A stretch of 64,000 bases of DNA, taken from assembly GCA_004380135.1 (NCBI GenBank), contig QXCR01000204.1:18606-82605 (forward strand), given 5' to 3'. The notes beneath the pieces were generated by a model, which was given only the letters and a program-made list of their open reading frames with translations, was not told the origin of the DNA and made no database searches. Positions 55,499-64,000 of the stretch are shown one piece after another; position 1 is the stretch's first letter, and each line of letters opens with the position of its first letter. Both the position numbers and the translations under genes were made by a program. This DNA comes from Stemphylium vesicarium. Lineage: Eukaryota > Ascomycota > Dothideomycetes > Pleosporales > Pleosporaceae.

Positions 55499-57381
55499 AG
55501 TATAGAGTGGAGGGTAAGAGCAAGATGGACGAGAAGTGGTGCGGGGAGTATTCAGGCTGAAGCGACCAGGCTGAGAGACTAGGCTGCGGCACCAGGCTGA
55601 CTGCCAATTGCGTCTGCTGGCGCATAGTGCGGCTGAGTTCATCTCGCTGTCCTCTATGGGCTAATGCTGCTATCTACACATCGCCTGAGGGAGTCGCAGC
55701 TACAGACCGGGCTTTGGAATATCTTCTTTAAACAGTCATGCCCCTTCTTGTCTTCTGTCATTTAGGTTCTGGGCGGCTTACTTGGATTGAAGGCCAGCTG
55801 CTGAATGACGCACAAAGCAATCTTTGCAAGGCTGCGGCTGGCTTCTTACGAACACACCGCTACTTAATCCGGCACAAATCTGACTTTTACCTTGCTCAGC
55901 AGGACAGCCTATGCCATTTCACCCTCATCTTTGATAATCTTCTGGGAGCATCTGTGCTACTGGAACCTGATGAGAGGCACAAGAGTAGACACATGAAAGT
56001 GGATTGATTGTGATGAACTACTATCGAAAACTCAGGTGAGTTGATGGAGATGGAAACGGGCTAAGCCCAAACAGGCAGGCTCCTTGGCAGCACGTGACTG
56101 TTCTCACGGGCAGGACCTGGAGGCTGCCGAACAGAACCTGCCATGGCCCCGGCCCACGCGCGCGCTAGTTGCTCAAAGCAACCATCAGCCTTGTGACGGT
56201 GAGCGTTCCCAGCAAGCGCCACACGCCCAGCCGACTGGGCATAGCGTAGCATACGATACACCCTACCTTAGATTGCGTCAGCGCTACGTAAGCTCGCTAA
56301 AATCTCCAGTACAGCTCGTTGCGCTTGGCGCAGGTACCTCTATTCGAAGAACTGCCAGAACGCATGCACACAAGGCTTATTACCCTGCAAGCTTAGAGCA
56401 GCGTGCGCAATTGACTAATCTACCGTCCTAGCGTACCGAGACTGGCAAATATGCAAGTGGCTGTGGCAAAGCAGGGGTGTGAAGAGAAGATGTCCTTAAG
56501 ACGCCGCACGTGAAATGAACAACAATACAACCAAAGTTGTGTAATTTTGCCGGAGCAAGCTAGTAGCTTGTAGAGCAAGCTTTAATACATTATAGCACAC
56601 GTTCTAAATCTATATAAGGTTGTGCAGAGATAAGAGAAATGCTAAAGTCTGAATCTTATCTCGGTGAGGAGGGTTTCTCGTTAATGCGGGATGGACGTTA
56701 GTACGTCTTCTTGCCTGTGGATAAGCTCTTGCTTCTAGCAGTTTAGCCTTACCTGAACCCTTAATCGTAGATGATTAAGTCGGAGTAGCTTTAAGTTAGC
56801 CGAGCGAGGCGCAACGCTCACAGTACTTTTAGGACAAGTAGTTTGCCTGCTAACGTTGAGTGCTATTTTAGAACTTCGTGCGCTTACATAAACGCCTTCC
56901 CTTTTTGACAAATAACACGTAGTTATCGACCGCTGCACTGCTGATGTCGCTGATGTGCAGGTAGCTAACACGATAGATAAATTGCTCAGCAGACTATAAG
57001 AATTCATTAACCCTGAAGCTATGTGATAAACTGAGAGGGAAAGTATGCGAACTGAGTGATAGATTGTGAGGCTACTCAGGCTCTGAGGGAAGCGCAGGAT
57101 GACGCTAGTCCAATTTGAGTGGAGCTAAGCCCTCACTGGCTTGGCACCTGCGAACACTATGTAGTAGCCTCACGTGCCTCACTAGTGGACAAGCGCTGGG
57201 GCCACGACAATTTGGCGTTATCGATAAGGTGCGGCGCAGCGCGACGAGCTGTTCAGCCTTGTTGCGGCCGCAATCCCTCAGTCTGACGCTTCCGCTTCAG
57301 CTCCTCCGCCTAGACAATGCCGTCGTCCTCCATTTTCGCCTCCCCTCCATCCGCATCTGCGACCTACGTCGATTTTACGAC
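55499..57381. other. 5' side of NB-ARC gene, right end of TIR unit 2, NLR promoter
   Basis: Shared upstream region of the two divergent NLR genes. Contains the right end of TIR unit 2 (56650-56700). Frames at 55738-56007, 56084-56431 and 56735-57007 have no recognisable content. The open frame from 57115 is only an upstream extension of the next gene. Confidence 0.4.
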
Positions 57382-60300
57382 ATGGATCCGCTCAGCGTCA
57401 CGGCCAGCATCATCGCAGTTCTCCAGCTCTCGGGCAAGGTCCTCGAGTACCTAAACAACGTGAAGGATGCTTCGAAAGATCGCACGCAGTGTGCACTTGA
57501 ACTGCTGAACCTTTGCAGCTTGCTTTACAAACTGCGCGATCATGTCGAAACAGGAGCTCGTAGCCAGCCATGGTGTACCGCCGTCGGAGCACTCGCAGTC
57601 CGAGATGGACCACTTGACCAGTTCAAGCAGGCACTCGAAGTGCTGCAGAGTAAGGTTACAGACGGAGGGCGATTGAAGAAAGCAGGTGAAGCGCTCGTGT
57701 GGAAGTTCAAGAAAGAGGAGATTGCTAGCATATTAGATCGAATAGAGCGTTTAAAGTCACTCGTAGAGATCGTGTTGCAGATAGACCACTTGTAAGCTTT
57801 CCTACTAGGCCGGTAAAGTGAATTTGCTCACATCCTAAAGCAAACTCTCCCAAGCGATCAAAGACGATACCTACTTCGTTCGGACGCACGTACCTGTTAT
57901 CCAGTCTGGCGTAGACGAGATCCGGCAAGATCAAGACGCCGCGAAGCACCGCAGGATTCTGGAATGGATCTCTCCCACAGACTACCCCGCACAACAATCC
58001 GACATCATAAAGCGCAGGCAGGAGGGAACAGGCCAATGGTTTCTAGATGCGCCTCAGGTGGCCACGTGGCTCAGTGAACACCAGGCAACACTCTTCTGCC
58101 CAGGTATCCCAGGTGCTGGCAAGACCATGGTGGCCGCTATCGCGATCGACCATCTGTTGAAATCAGTGCAGAGCAGCTCACATGGAGTTGCTTATGTGTA
58201 CTGCAACTATAAGGCTCGCGAGGAGCAGGATACTTCGAGGATGCTCGCAGCTATCCTTAAGCAGCTGGTGCAGGCTCAACTGTCGCTAGTGGATCGTGTG
58301 GAACGGTTGCACAAACAGCATGCTGACAGAGGGACTAGGCCATCGCCTGATGAGGTCTTCAGCGCACTCCAAGATGTACTTGCACATTACTCTACTGTCT
58401 ATATTATAGTCGATGCTCTGGATGAATGTCTAGATAGCGACGGCACTCGGCGCCAGTTTCTAGCTAAACTCCGCAATCTTCAGGCGGGACGTGACGTTCG
58501 CCTAATGGCCACCTCGCGTTTTATTCCGGAGATTGTGGACTGGTTTCACAAAGGGCTGAAGCTAGAGGTGCAGGCTAGTAAAGAGGATGTGAAGCGATTC
58601 CTAGCTGGTCAGATATATCGACTGCCGAAGTGTATTCAGCGTGACCCTGCGCTACAGGAGGTTGTCCAGGAAAAGATTGTAGAGGCGGTAGACGGCATGT
58701 ATGTTTGTCTTACCCAACTTGTGGTATAACGCAGACTAACACGTTCCTAGGTTTCTTCTTGCCCGCCTCCACACTGATTCGCTGCTAGACAAGAGAACGG
58801 CGAAGGACGTGAAGTCAACCTTGGCCAAGCTCTCTAAAGGCTCAGCCGCACTTGATGACGCATACAAGGAGGTAATCCAACGCATAAAAGGCCAGTTAAG
58901 CGGAGATTACCTACTAGCCAAAGGAGTACTGTCGTGGATCACGTATGCGAAACGGCCGCTTACCACGACAGAGATCTGCTGTGCTCTGGCAGTAGAGCCG
59001 GACGAGGCGGAGCTGGATCCTGAGAACGTACCCGATATTGAGGACCTATTATCCGTGTGTGCTGGATTAGTTGTCGTTGACCAAGAAAGCGATGTCATCC
59101 GTCTTGTGCATTACACCACCCAAGAATACTTCGAACGTATCCGAGATGCATGGAATCCAGGCGCTCAAACACATATAGCCTCGACCTGTCTCACGTATCT
59201 ATCATTCAGCATATTTAAAACCGGGAGCTGCTCCTCTGACAAGGAATTTGAACAGAGACTTCAAGGAAGCCAATTTTTAGACTATGCTGCCAAGCACTGG
59301 GGAGATCATGCGGTAATAGTGGAAGATCAGATACGTCATCTAGCCTGCTCATTTTTTTCCTACAAGGAATTGGTTTCTTGCGCTGCGCAGGTACTCTTAC
59401 GTCCAGAATACACATTTCGGGAGTATAGCCAGAAATATCCCGAAGGTAGCACGGGATTGCATCTTGCAGCACGTTTCGGATTAGCTATCGTGTTAGAGGC
59501 ACTGCTTCAAAACCAAGTTGGAGAGACAGCACTTATAATAGAAAGAAGAGATAGCGACGGTCAGACTCTCCTATATCTTGCAGCAGAACATGGACATCAA
59601 AGAATGGTGAAGCTGCTGCTCGACAAGGGCGCCGACGTCAACGCGCAGGGTGGAGACTACGGCAACGCACTCCAGGCGGCTTCAGAAGGAGGCCACGAGG
59701 CGGTGGTGAAGCTGTTGCTCGATAAGGGTGCCGACGTCAACGCGCAGGGTGGACGCTACGGCGACGCACTCCAGGCGGCTTCAGCTAGAAGCCACGAGGC
59801 AGTAGTAAAGCTGCTGCTTGACAAGGGCGCCGACGTCAACGCGCAGGGTGGACACTACGACAACGCACTCCAGGCGGCTTCAGCAAGAGGCCACGAGGCG
59901 GTAGTGAAGCTGTTGCTCGATAAGGGCGCCAACGTCAACGCGCAGGGTAGATTCTTTGGCAACGCACTCCACGCGGCTTCAGAAGAAGGCCACGAGGCGG
60001 TAGTAAAGCTGCTGCTTGACAAGGGCGCCGACGTCAACGCGCAGGGTGGATGCTACGGCAACGCACTCCAGGCCGCTTTAGAAGGAGGCCACGAGGCAGT
60101 AGTAAAGCTGCTGCTCGACAAGGGCGCCGACGTCAACGCGCAGGGTAGAGGCTACGGCAACGCACTCCAGGCGGCTTCAGCTAGAAGCTACGAGGCGGTG
60201 GTGAAGCTGTTGCTTGACAAGGGCGCCGACGTCAACGCGCAGGGCGGACGCTACGGCAACGCACTCCAGGCGGCTTTAGAAGGAGGCCACGAGGCGGTGG

Positions 60301-61841
60301 TGAAGCTGCTGCTTGACAAGGGCGCCGACGTTAACGCGCAGGGTGGACGCTACGGCGACGCACTCCAGGCGGCTTCAGCTAGAAGCCACGAGGCAGTAGT
60401 AAAGCTGCTGCTTGACAAGGGCGCCGACGTCAACGCGCAGGGTGGACACTACGACAACGCACTCCAGGCGGCTTCAGCAAGAGGCCACGAGGCGGTAGTG
60501 AAGCTGTTGCTCGATAAGGGCGCCAACGTCAACGCGCAGGGTGGAGACTACGGCAACGCACTCCAGGCGGCTTCAGCAAGAGGTTACGAGGCAGTGGTGA
60601 AGCTATTGCTCGATAAGAGCGCCAACGTCAACGCGCAGGGTAGATTCTCTAGCAACGCACTCCAGGCGGCTTCAGAAGAAGGCCACGAGGCGGTAGTAAA
60701 GCTGCTGCTCGATAAGGGCGCCAACGTCAACGCGCAGGGTGGACGCTACGGCAACGCACTCCAGGCGGCTTCAGCTAGAGGCCACGAGGCGGCAGTGAAG
60801 CTGCTGCTCGACAAGGGCGCCAATGTCAACGCGCAGGGTGGAAGCTACAGCAACGCACTCCAGGCCGCTTTAGAAGGAGGCCACGAGGCGGTAGTAAAGC
60901 TGCTGCTCGACAAGGGCGCCGACGTCAACGCGCAGGGTGGACGCTACGGCAACGCACTCTACGCGGCTTCAGCTAGAAGCCACGAGGCGGTAGTGAAGCT
61001 GCTGCTTAACAAGGGCGCCAACGTCAACGCGCAGGGTAAACGCTACGGCAACGCACTCCAGGCGGCTTCAGCTAGAGGCCACGAGGCGGCGGTGAAGCTG
61101 CTGCTCGACAAGGGCGCTAATGTCAACGCGCAGGGTGGACGCTACGGCAACGCACTTCAGGCGGCTTTAGAAGGAGGCCACAAGGCAGTAGTAAAGCTGC
61201 TACTTAATAAGGGCGCCAACGTTAACGCGCAGGGTGGACGCTACGGCAACGCACTCCAGGCGGCTTCAGCTAGAAGCTACAAGGCGGTGGTGAAGCTGGT
61301 GCTTAACAAGGGCGCCGACGTCAACGCGCAGGGTGGACGCTACGGCAACGCACTCTACGCGGCTTCAGTAAGAGGCCACGAGGCGGTGGTGAAGCTGTTG
61401 CTTGACAAGGGCGCGAACGTCAACGCGCAGGGTGGAGGCTGCGTCAACGCACTCCAGGCGGCTTCAGCAAGAGGCCACGAGGTGGTGGTGAAGCTGTTGC
61501 TTGACAAGGGCGCCGACGTCAACGCGCAGGGCGGACGCTACGGCAACGCACTCTACGCGGCTTCAGAAGGAGGCTACGAGGCGGTGGTGAAGCTGCTTCT
61601 CGACAAGGGCGCCGACGTCAACGCGCAGGGTGGACGCTACGGCAACGCACTCTACGCGGCTTCAGAAGGAGGCCACGAGGCGGCGGTGAAGCTGCTGCTC
61701 GACAAGGGCGCCGACGTCAACGCGCAGGGTGGACACTACGACAACGCACTCCAGGCGGCTTCAGCAAGAGGCCACGAGGCGGTCATGGAGCTGTTGCTCG
61801 ACAAGGGCGCCCACTACAACGTGAAGCGACCTAAGGTTTAG
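57382..61841 (+). CDS. HeLo-like-NACHT-ankyrin NLR protein
   Basis: Exons 57382-57791, 57841-58698 and 58751-61841 give 1452 aa; introns of 49 and 52 nt join in phase 2. I start at MDPLSVTASIIAVLQLSGKV, the canonical beginning of the fungal HeLo-like N-terminal domain (four-helix, putative membrane-acting cell-death domain). A NACHT NTPase follows (Walker A CPGIPGAGKTMVA near residue 235, Walker B YIIVDALDEC near 345), then a winged-helix/helical region (LAKGVLSWITYAKRPLTTTE; VRLVHYTTQEYFE is typical) and 22 nearly identical 33-residue ankyrin repeats ending GAHYNVKRPKV. No stop or frameshift. By family knowledge, the ankyrin array detects a non-self ligand and the HeLo-like domain executes death. 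Lies within the outer inverted-repeat unit, right of TIR unit 2. Confidence 0.9.
59610..61830 (+). repeat. Ankyrin-coding tandem array, 99-bp unit, 22 copies
   Basis: GTCAACGCGCAGGGTGGA-type segments recur every 99 bp from 59634 to about 61710. Unit consensus: NAQGGRYGNALQAASxxGHE then AVVKLLLDKGADV. Variation is concentrated in the turn (RYG, DYG, HYD, SYS, RFF) and in ASARG/ASEGG/ALEGG. Whole blocks are repeated (the three units at about 59730-59935 recur near 60330-60535), showing block duplication. Confidence 0.9.
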
Positions 61842-62466
61842 AGTTGCGCACTCTCAAATCTTGGCTGGCTCTGCTCTTAGCTGGTTATGTGTTTAGCTGC
61901 TGTGCGTGGATCTAACTTGTTCTTATGTGAATCATTATTTCTCAATCTTATAGAGTGCTGGGAATAAGCGTAACTATTTAGTACATCGATTTGACACAGA
62001 GAAGCTTCGAGTACACCCTAAATTCAAGTAGTAGTAAGATAGCTACATGTAACTGCGAGAGTAGTCTTGGATTAGGTGCTGCGGACTGACGCTTGTTTTG
62101 CTATTTGTTGTCGTGTTGTGTTTATGTCCTCGTGCAGGAGCTCCCGGCTCAGAGGTAAGTGCACTTGCCCACCGCGCAATGCCTGCTACAGTAAAATCTT
62201 ATGTGATCCAGCCCTCATGGCTGCACTACACGACGTTGGCATTGAAGATTCGCTACTTTCAACATCATTAAAACTTGTCAATGGGGGAAGTGGAGGAGAA
62301 TCATGTAGTATTAGGCTATGGGAGGGAGAGAGCCTATGTACTAGATAGAGCGCGCACTAGTCCTAAAGGGGAAGTGCGTGAGAGCAAACATGTGGTGGAA
62401 CCTGGGGCAAACAGTACTGGCCCGTGCGGGAGACCCCACGGCCGACAAAACTGATAAACTCCTCCA
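61842..62466. other. 3' flank of ankyrin NLR
   Basis: No gene. Contains the inverted repeat arm 62048-62240. The frame at 62076-62348 follows that repeat and is not supported. Confidence 0.4.
62048..62240 (-). repeat. Inverted repeat arm paired with 44228-44415
   Basis: The minus strand matches 44228-44415 over about 185 bp; see that entry. It lies just inside the right arm of the outer unit, whereas the partner lies outside the unit. Confidence 0.7.
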
Positions 62467-62685
62467 ACGACGCTACCAGAGAGGACGGCTAACCCGCACC
62501 GGCTGCAGAGTTGTGAGCTTTCTGGCGATTGAGGAGTATCATATTACAGATACTAGCAGTAGCTACGCGGCTTGAATTAATCTAAAGCGTATAATGTATA
62601 GCTCCTGCTAAGCAAGGCTGACCCCTGCTGTAAGAAAGGGCGCGAAGTGTAGATACCGGAAGCCGATTCTGCAAGCGAGTGTACA
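62467..62685 (-). repeat. Right arm of outer inverted repeat
   Basis: Reverse complement of 49143-49363, starting TGTACACTCGCTTGCAGAAT at 62685 on the minus strand. Confidence 0.85.
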
Positions 62686-62857
62686 GGATCAGATGTGTTA
62701 CTGTACGGCATCAAATGTCACTCACTAGCGTAAAAGCCCAGGTTTTGCGCGCGAACTATACATAGGACTACACCCATTTACAACGAAGCTTCATCATACG
62801 CAGCTAACGATAGCTGTTCTAAAGATAATAAGAACCAGGAATTAGAACGTCATTCCT

Positions 62858-63208
62858 TTGGGGACTGCAAGATCCCAAGGTCGGCCTCGGAGACCAAAAC
62901 CTTCTAAAGGAAACAAACCTGTGGAAGACAGGGCAATACATACTTCTCAAGAAATCATCATGTCCGATTCCATGCATTCTGATTGGCAGCTAGCACTTTC
63001 GGAGGAGAAGAGCGTCAAGTATCAAGGCTCGGCTAGCGTCAAGCTTGAAGTGCTCTGTTTTCAGCGCGAGCAAGACCCACGAAACGTTCAGCAACTAAGG
63101 AAGCTGTTTGAGAAGAGCGGCTACAACCAAGTAGATGTGCGCAACTATGTTTCAGTTGTAGTAGACTCGCAATCTCGTGTCACCGCCGTTCAAATTCAGG
63201 CTTTTTAG
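62858..63208 (+). pseudogene. DUF3723-like N-terminal fragment
   Basis: The frame has no ATG at its 5' edge; the first internal ATG gives MSDSMHSDWQLALSEE (about 62960). It encodes KYQGSASVKLEVLCFQREQD then NVQQLRKLFEKSGYNQVDVR and NYVSVVVDSQSR, which resembles the start of DUF3723 proteins (conserved start, NVxxLxxIFxxxGCxR, NHVPALI). The normal family protein is several hundred residues longer; here the frame stops after VQIQAF. DUF3723 genes are frequent accessory cargo of Starship elements. Assignment from memory of the motif, moderate certainty. Confidence 0.4.
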
Positions 63209-64000
63209 CGGACAAACTTATAGAGAGCCAGGCTGGTGAATATATAAAGCTTAATTCCCCATCTAGTTTTCAGTTGCAGTGTCTCCATGGCGTTGACCGT
63301 GTCCAGGCAGCTTCGCAACTTCTTCCTAGAGTTAGCCAGCGCTGGGTTTTTGAGTTTTATCTCGTGGGTGACTTTTAATCTACTGTAGTTCACCCATTTA
63401 AGGCTAACAAATGTTTTAGACAGTATTTGTGATCTAAAGAGAGAAGTAGTATCACTACGGCAGGACTTGACTTAGCTTCGCTGTGGTACTGAAGTTACAT
63501 GGAGCGGCATGAAAGGTAAGTTATTTCCGGCCATTCATATCCACGGCAACTCTGCGGTCTAGCCCCGTCGACATATCGCGAGCAGGAATGAAAAGCGATA
63601 AACCGAGCCTTTCAACAGTTATGCATTAGCTAGGTAACGCACATACTAGAGTGCATAGCAGCCCCTTTTGACGACAAGTTCTATGATCAGGTGATTCGAA
63701 TAGGAATATCGGATGAAGATAATAAAGCACATATTTGCTGCAACTTCAAGTGTCTAGGCTGGGGACTTTAAAGTTTCAAAGTTACTCTACGCTGCGTCTC
63801 TTTATTAATGGATTCCTGCTTAGCTAGCAAAAATTTCGAGCGACGAGATGAAGTGCAGAGAAAGCTTCGAGACCAAGGTCTCTATCCCGAGATTTTCTGC
63901 GCCTCTCCGCTGCTGTTGACTCTATCATAGTGGGGAGCACTGCCGGCATGCCGCCACGCAGGTCTTTCCGCCACACACGGAGGGATAGTAAGCAAGCGAG
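63209..64000. other. Right edge, no supported gene
   Basis: A plus-strand frame from about 63657 is open to 63928 with one TAA (63769-63771); it encodes FYDQVIRIGISDEDNKAHIC, then CNFKCLGWGL, the stop, then EVQRKLRDQGLYPEIFC. Unrecognised; may be another relic. Confidence 0.3.

Larger units (their letters stand above)
49934..56698. mobile_element. TIR unit 2: pogo-type ends enclosing an NB-ARC-TPR NLR gene
   Basis: The ends read ACGTCCATCCCGCATTA inward on both sides, continue with GCGAGAAACCCCCCTC (left) and ACGAGAAACCCTCCTC (right), and are flanked by TA (49932-49933 and 56699-56700). Imperfect matching extends to about 50 bp. The termini resemble TIR unit 1 (ACGTCCCTCCCTGC with AAACCCCCCTC at the same distance), so both belong to one family. 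The only large gene inside is the NLR; no transposase is present, so movement would need one supplied in trans. Length 6765 bp. Confidence 0.7.
49143..62685. mobile_element. Outer inverted-repeat unit enclosing two NLR genes
   Basis: A 221-bp sequence at 49143-49363 recurs inverted at 62467-62685. Both start TGTACACTCGCTTGCAGAAT outward-in and end TAGCGTCGT, with roughly 85-90% identity by eye. Between them lie the complete TIR unit 2 (hydrolase-NB-ARC-TPR gene) and the HeLo-like-NACHT-ANK gene. No transposase or clear target duplication is visible, so it may be a non-autonomous element, two solo copies in opposite orientation, or an inverted duplication. Confidence 0.55.

Noticed and set aside
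57115..57381. N-terminal extension of the ankyrin NLR
   Set aside because: The frame is open, but MDPLSVTASI at 57382 is the canonical start of the domain, and the upstream codons look like leader.

Overview
The window is nuclear DNA of a filamentous ascomycete (Pezizomycotina, probably Dothideomycetes). Protein genes are split by introns of 40-97 nt with GTRNGT-type donors, CTAAC/CTGAC branch points and YAG acceptors. The families present are typical of that group: HET domains, fungal NLR (STAND) proteins, FunK1-like kinases, pogo/Fot1 transposases, NF-X1 helicase plus CbbX ATPases. Several broken genes carry C-to-T stop codons, mostly CAG to TAG, as expected from mild RIP. No RNA gene or CRISPR array was found.

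Layout. 1-350: end of a decayed Tc1/mariner transposase. 0.6-12.8 kb: ordinary single-copy genes (alpha-arrestin with a PPRY motif, a three-exon unknown gene, a HET-domain gene, a BTB/POZ gene, a frameshifted conserved gene) mixed with remnants (FunK1-like kinase, SET-domain fragment). 13.4-20.7 kb: a 7.2-kb helicase/NF-X1/triple CbbX gene killed by at least five stops and several indels. 21-38.7 kb: accessory block with an intact pogo/Fot1 transposase, a patatin 5' fragment, two paralogous unknown two-exon genes (A and B), each followed by a minisatellite, an 8.3-kb TIR-bounded unit carrying a frameshifted pogo transposase and an intact HET-NACHT-WD40 gene, and an ankyrin fragment. 38.8-48.9 kb: two disordered nuclear-type proteins, small genes, and mostly non-coding DNA. 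49.1-62.7 kb: a pair of 220-bp inverted repeats enclosing an intact HeLo-like-NACHT-ankyrin gene and, nested inside, a second TIR unit (6.8 kb) carrying an intact hydrolase-NB-ARC-TPR gene. 62.9-63.2 kb: a DUF3723-like fragment.

How it fits together. The three intact large genes (1418, at least 1344 and 1452 aa) are NLR-type non-self recognition proteins with three different N-terminal effectors (HET, hydrolase, HeLo-like), two nucleotide-binding types (NACHT, NB-ARC) and three near-identical repeat sensors (12 WD40, 12 TPR, 22 ANK). Two sit between ends of one transposon family, flanked by TA and sharing the termini ACGTCCNTCCC plus a subterminal AAACCCCCCTC. The third lies inside a different inverted-repeat pair that also contains the second unit. 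The main discovery candidate is therefore a nested, transposon-bounded NLR cassette region. The relation between ends and cargo is read directly from the sequence; mobility is inference.
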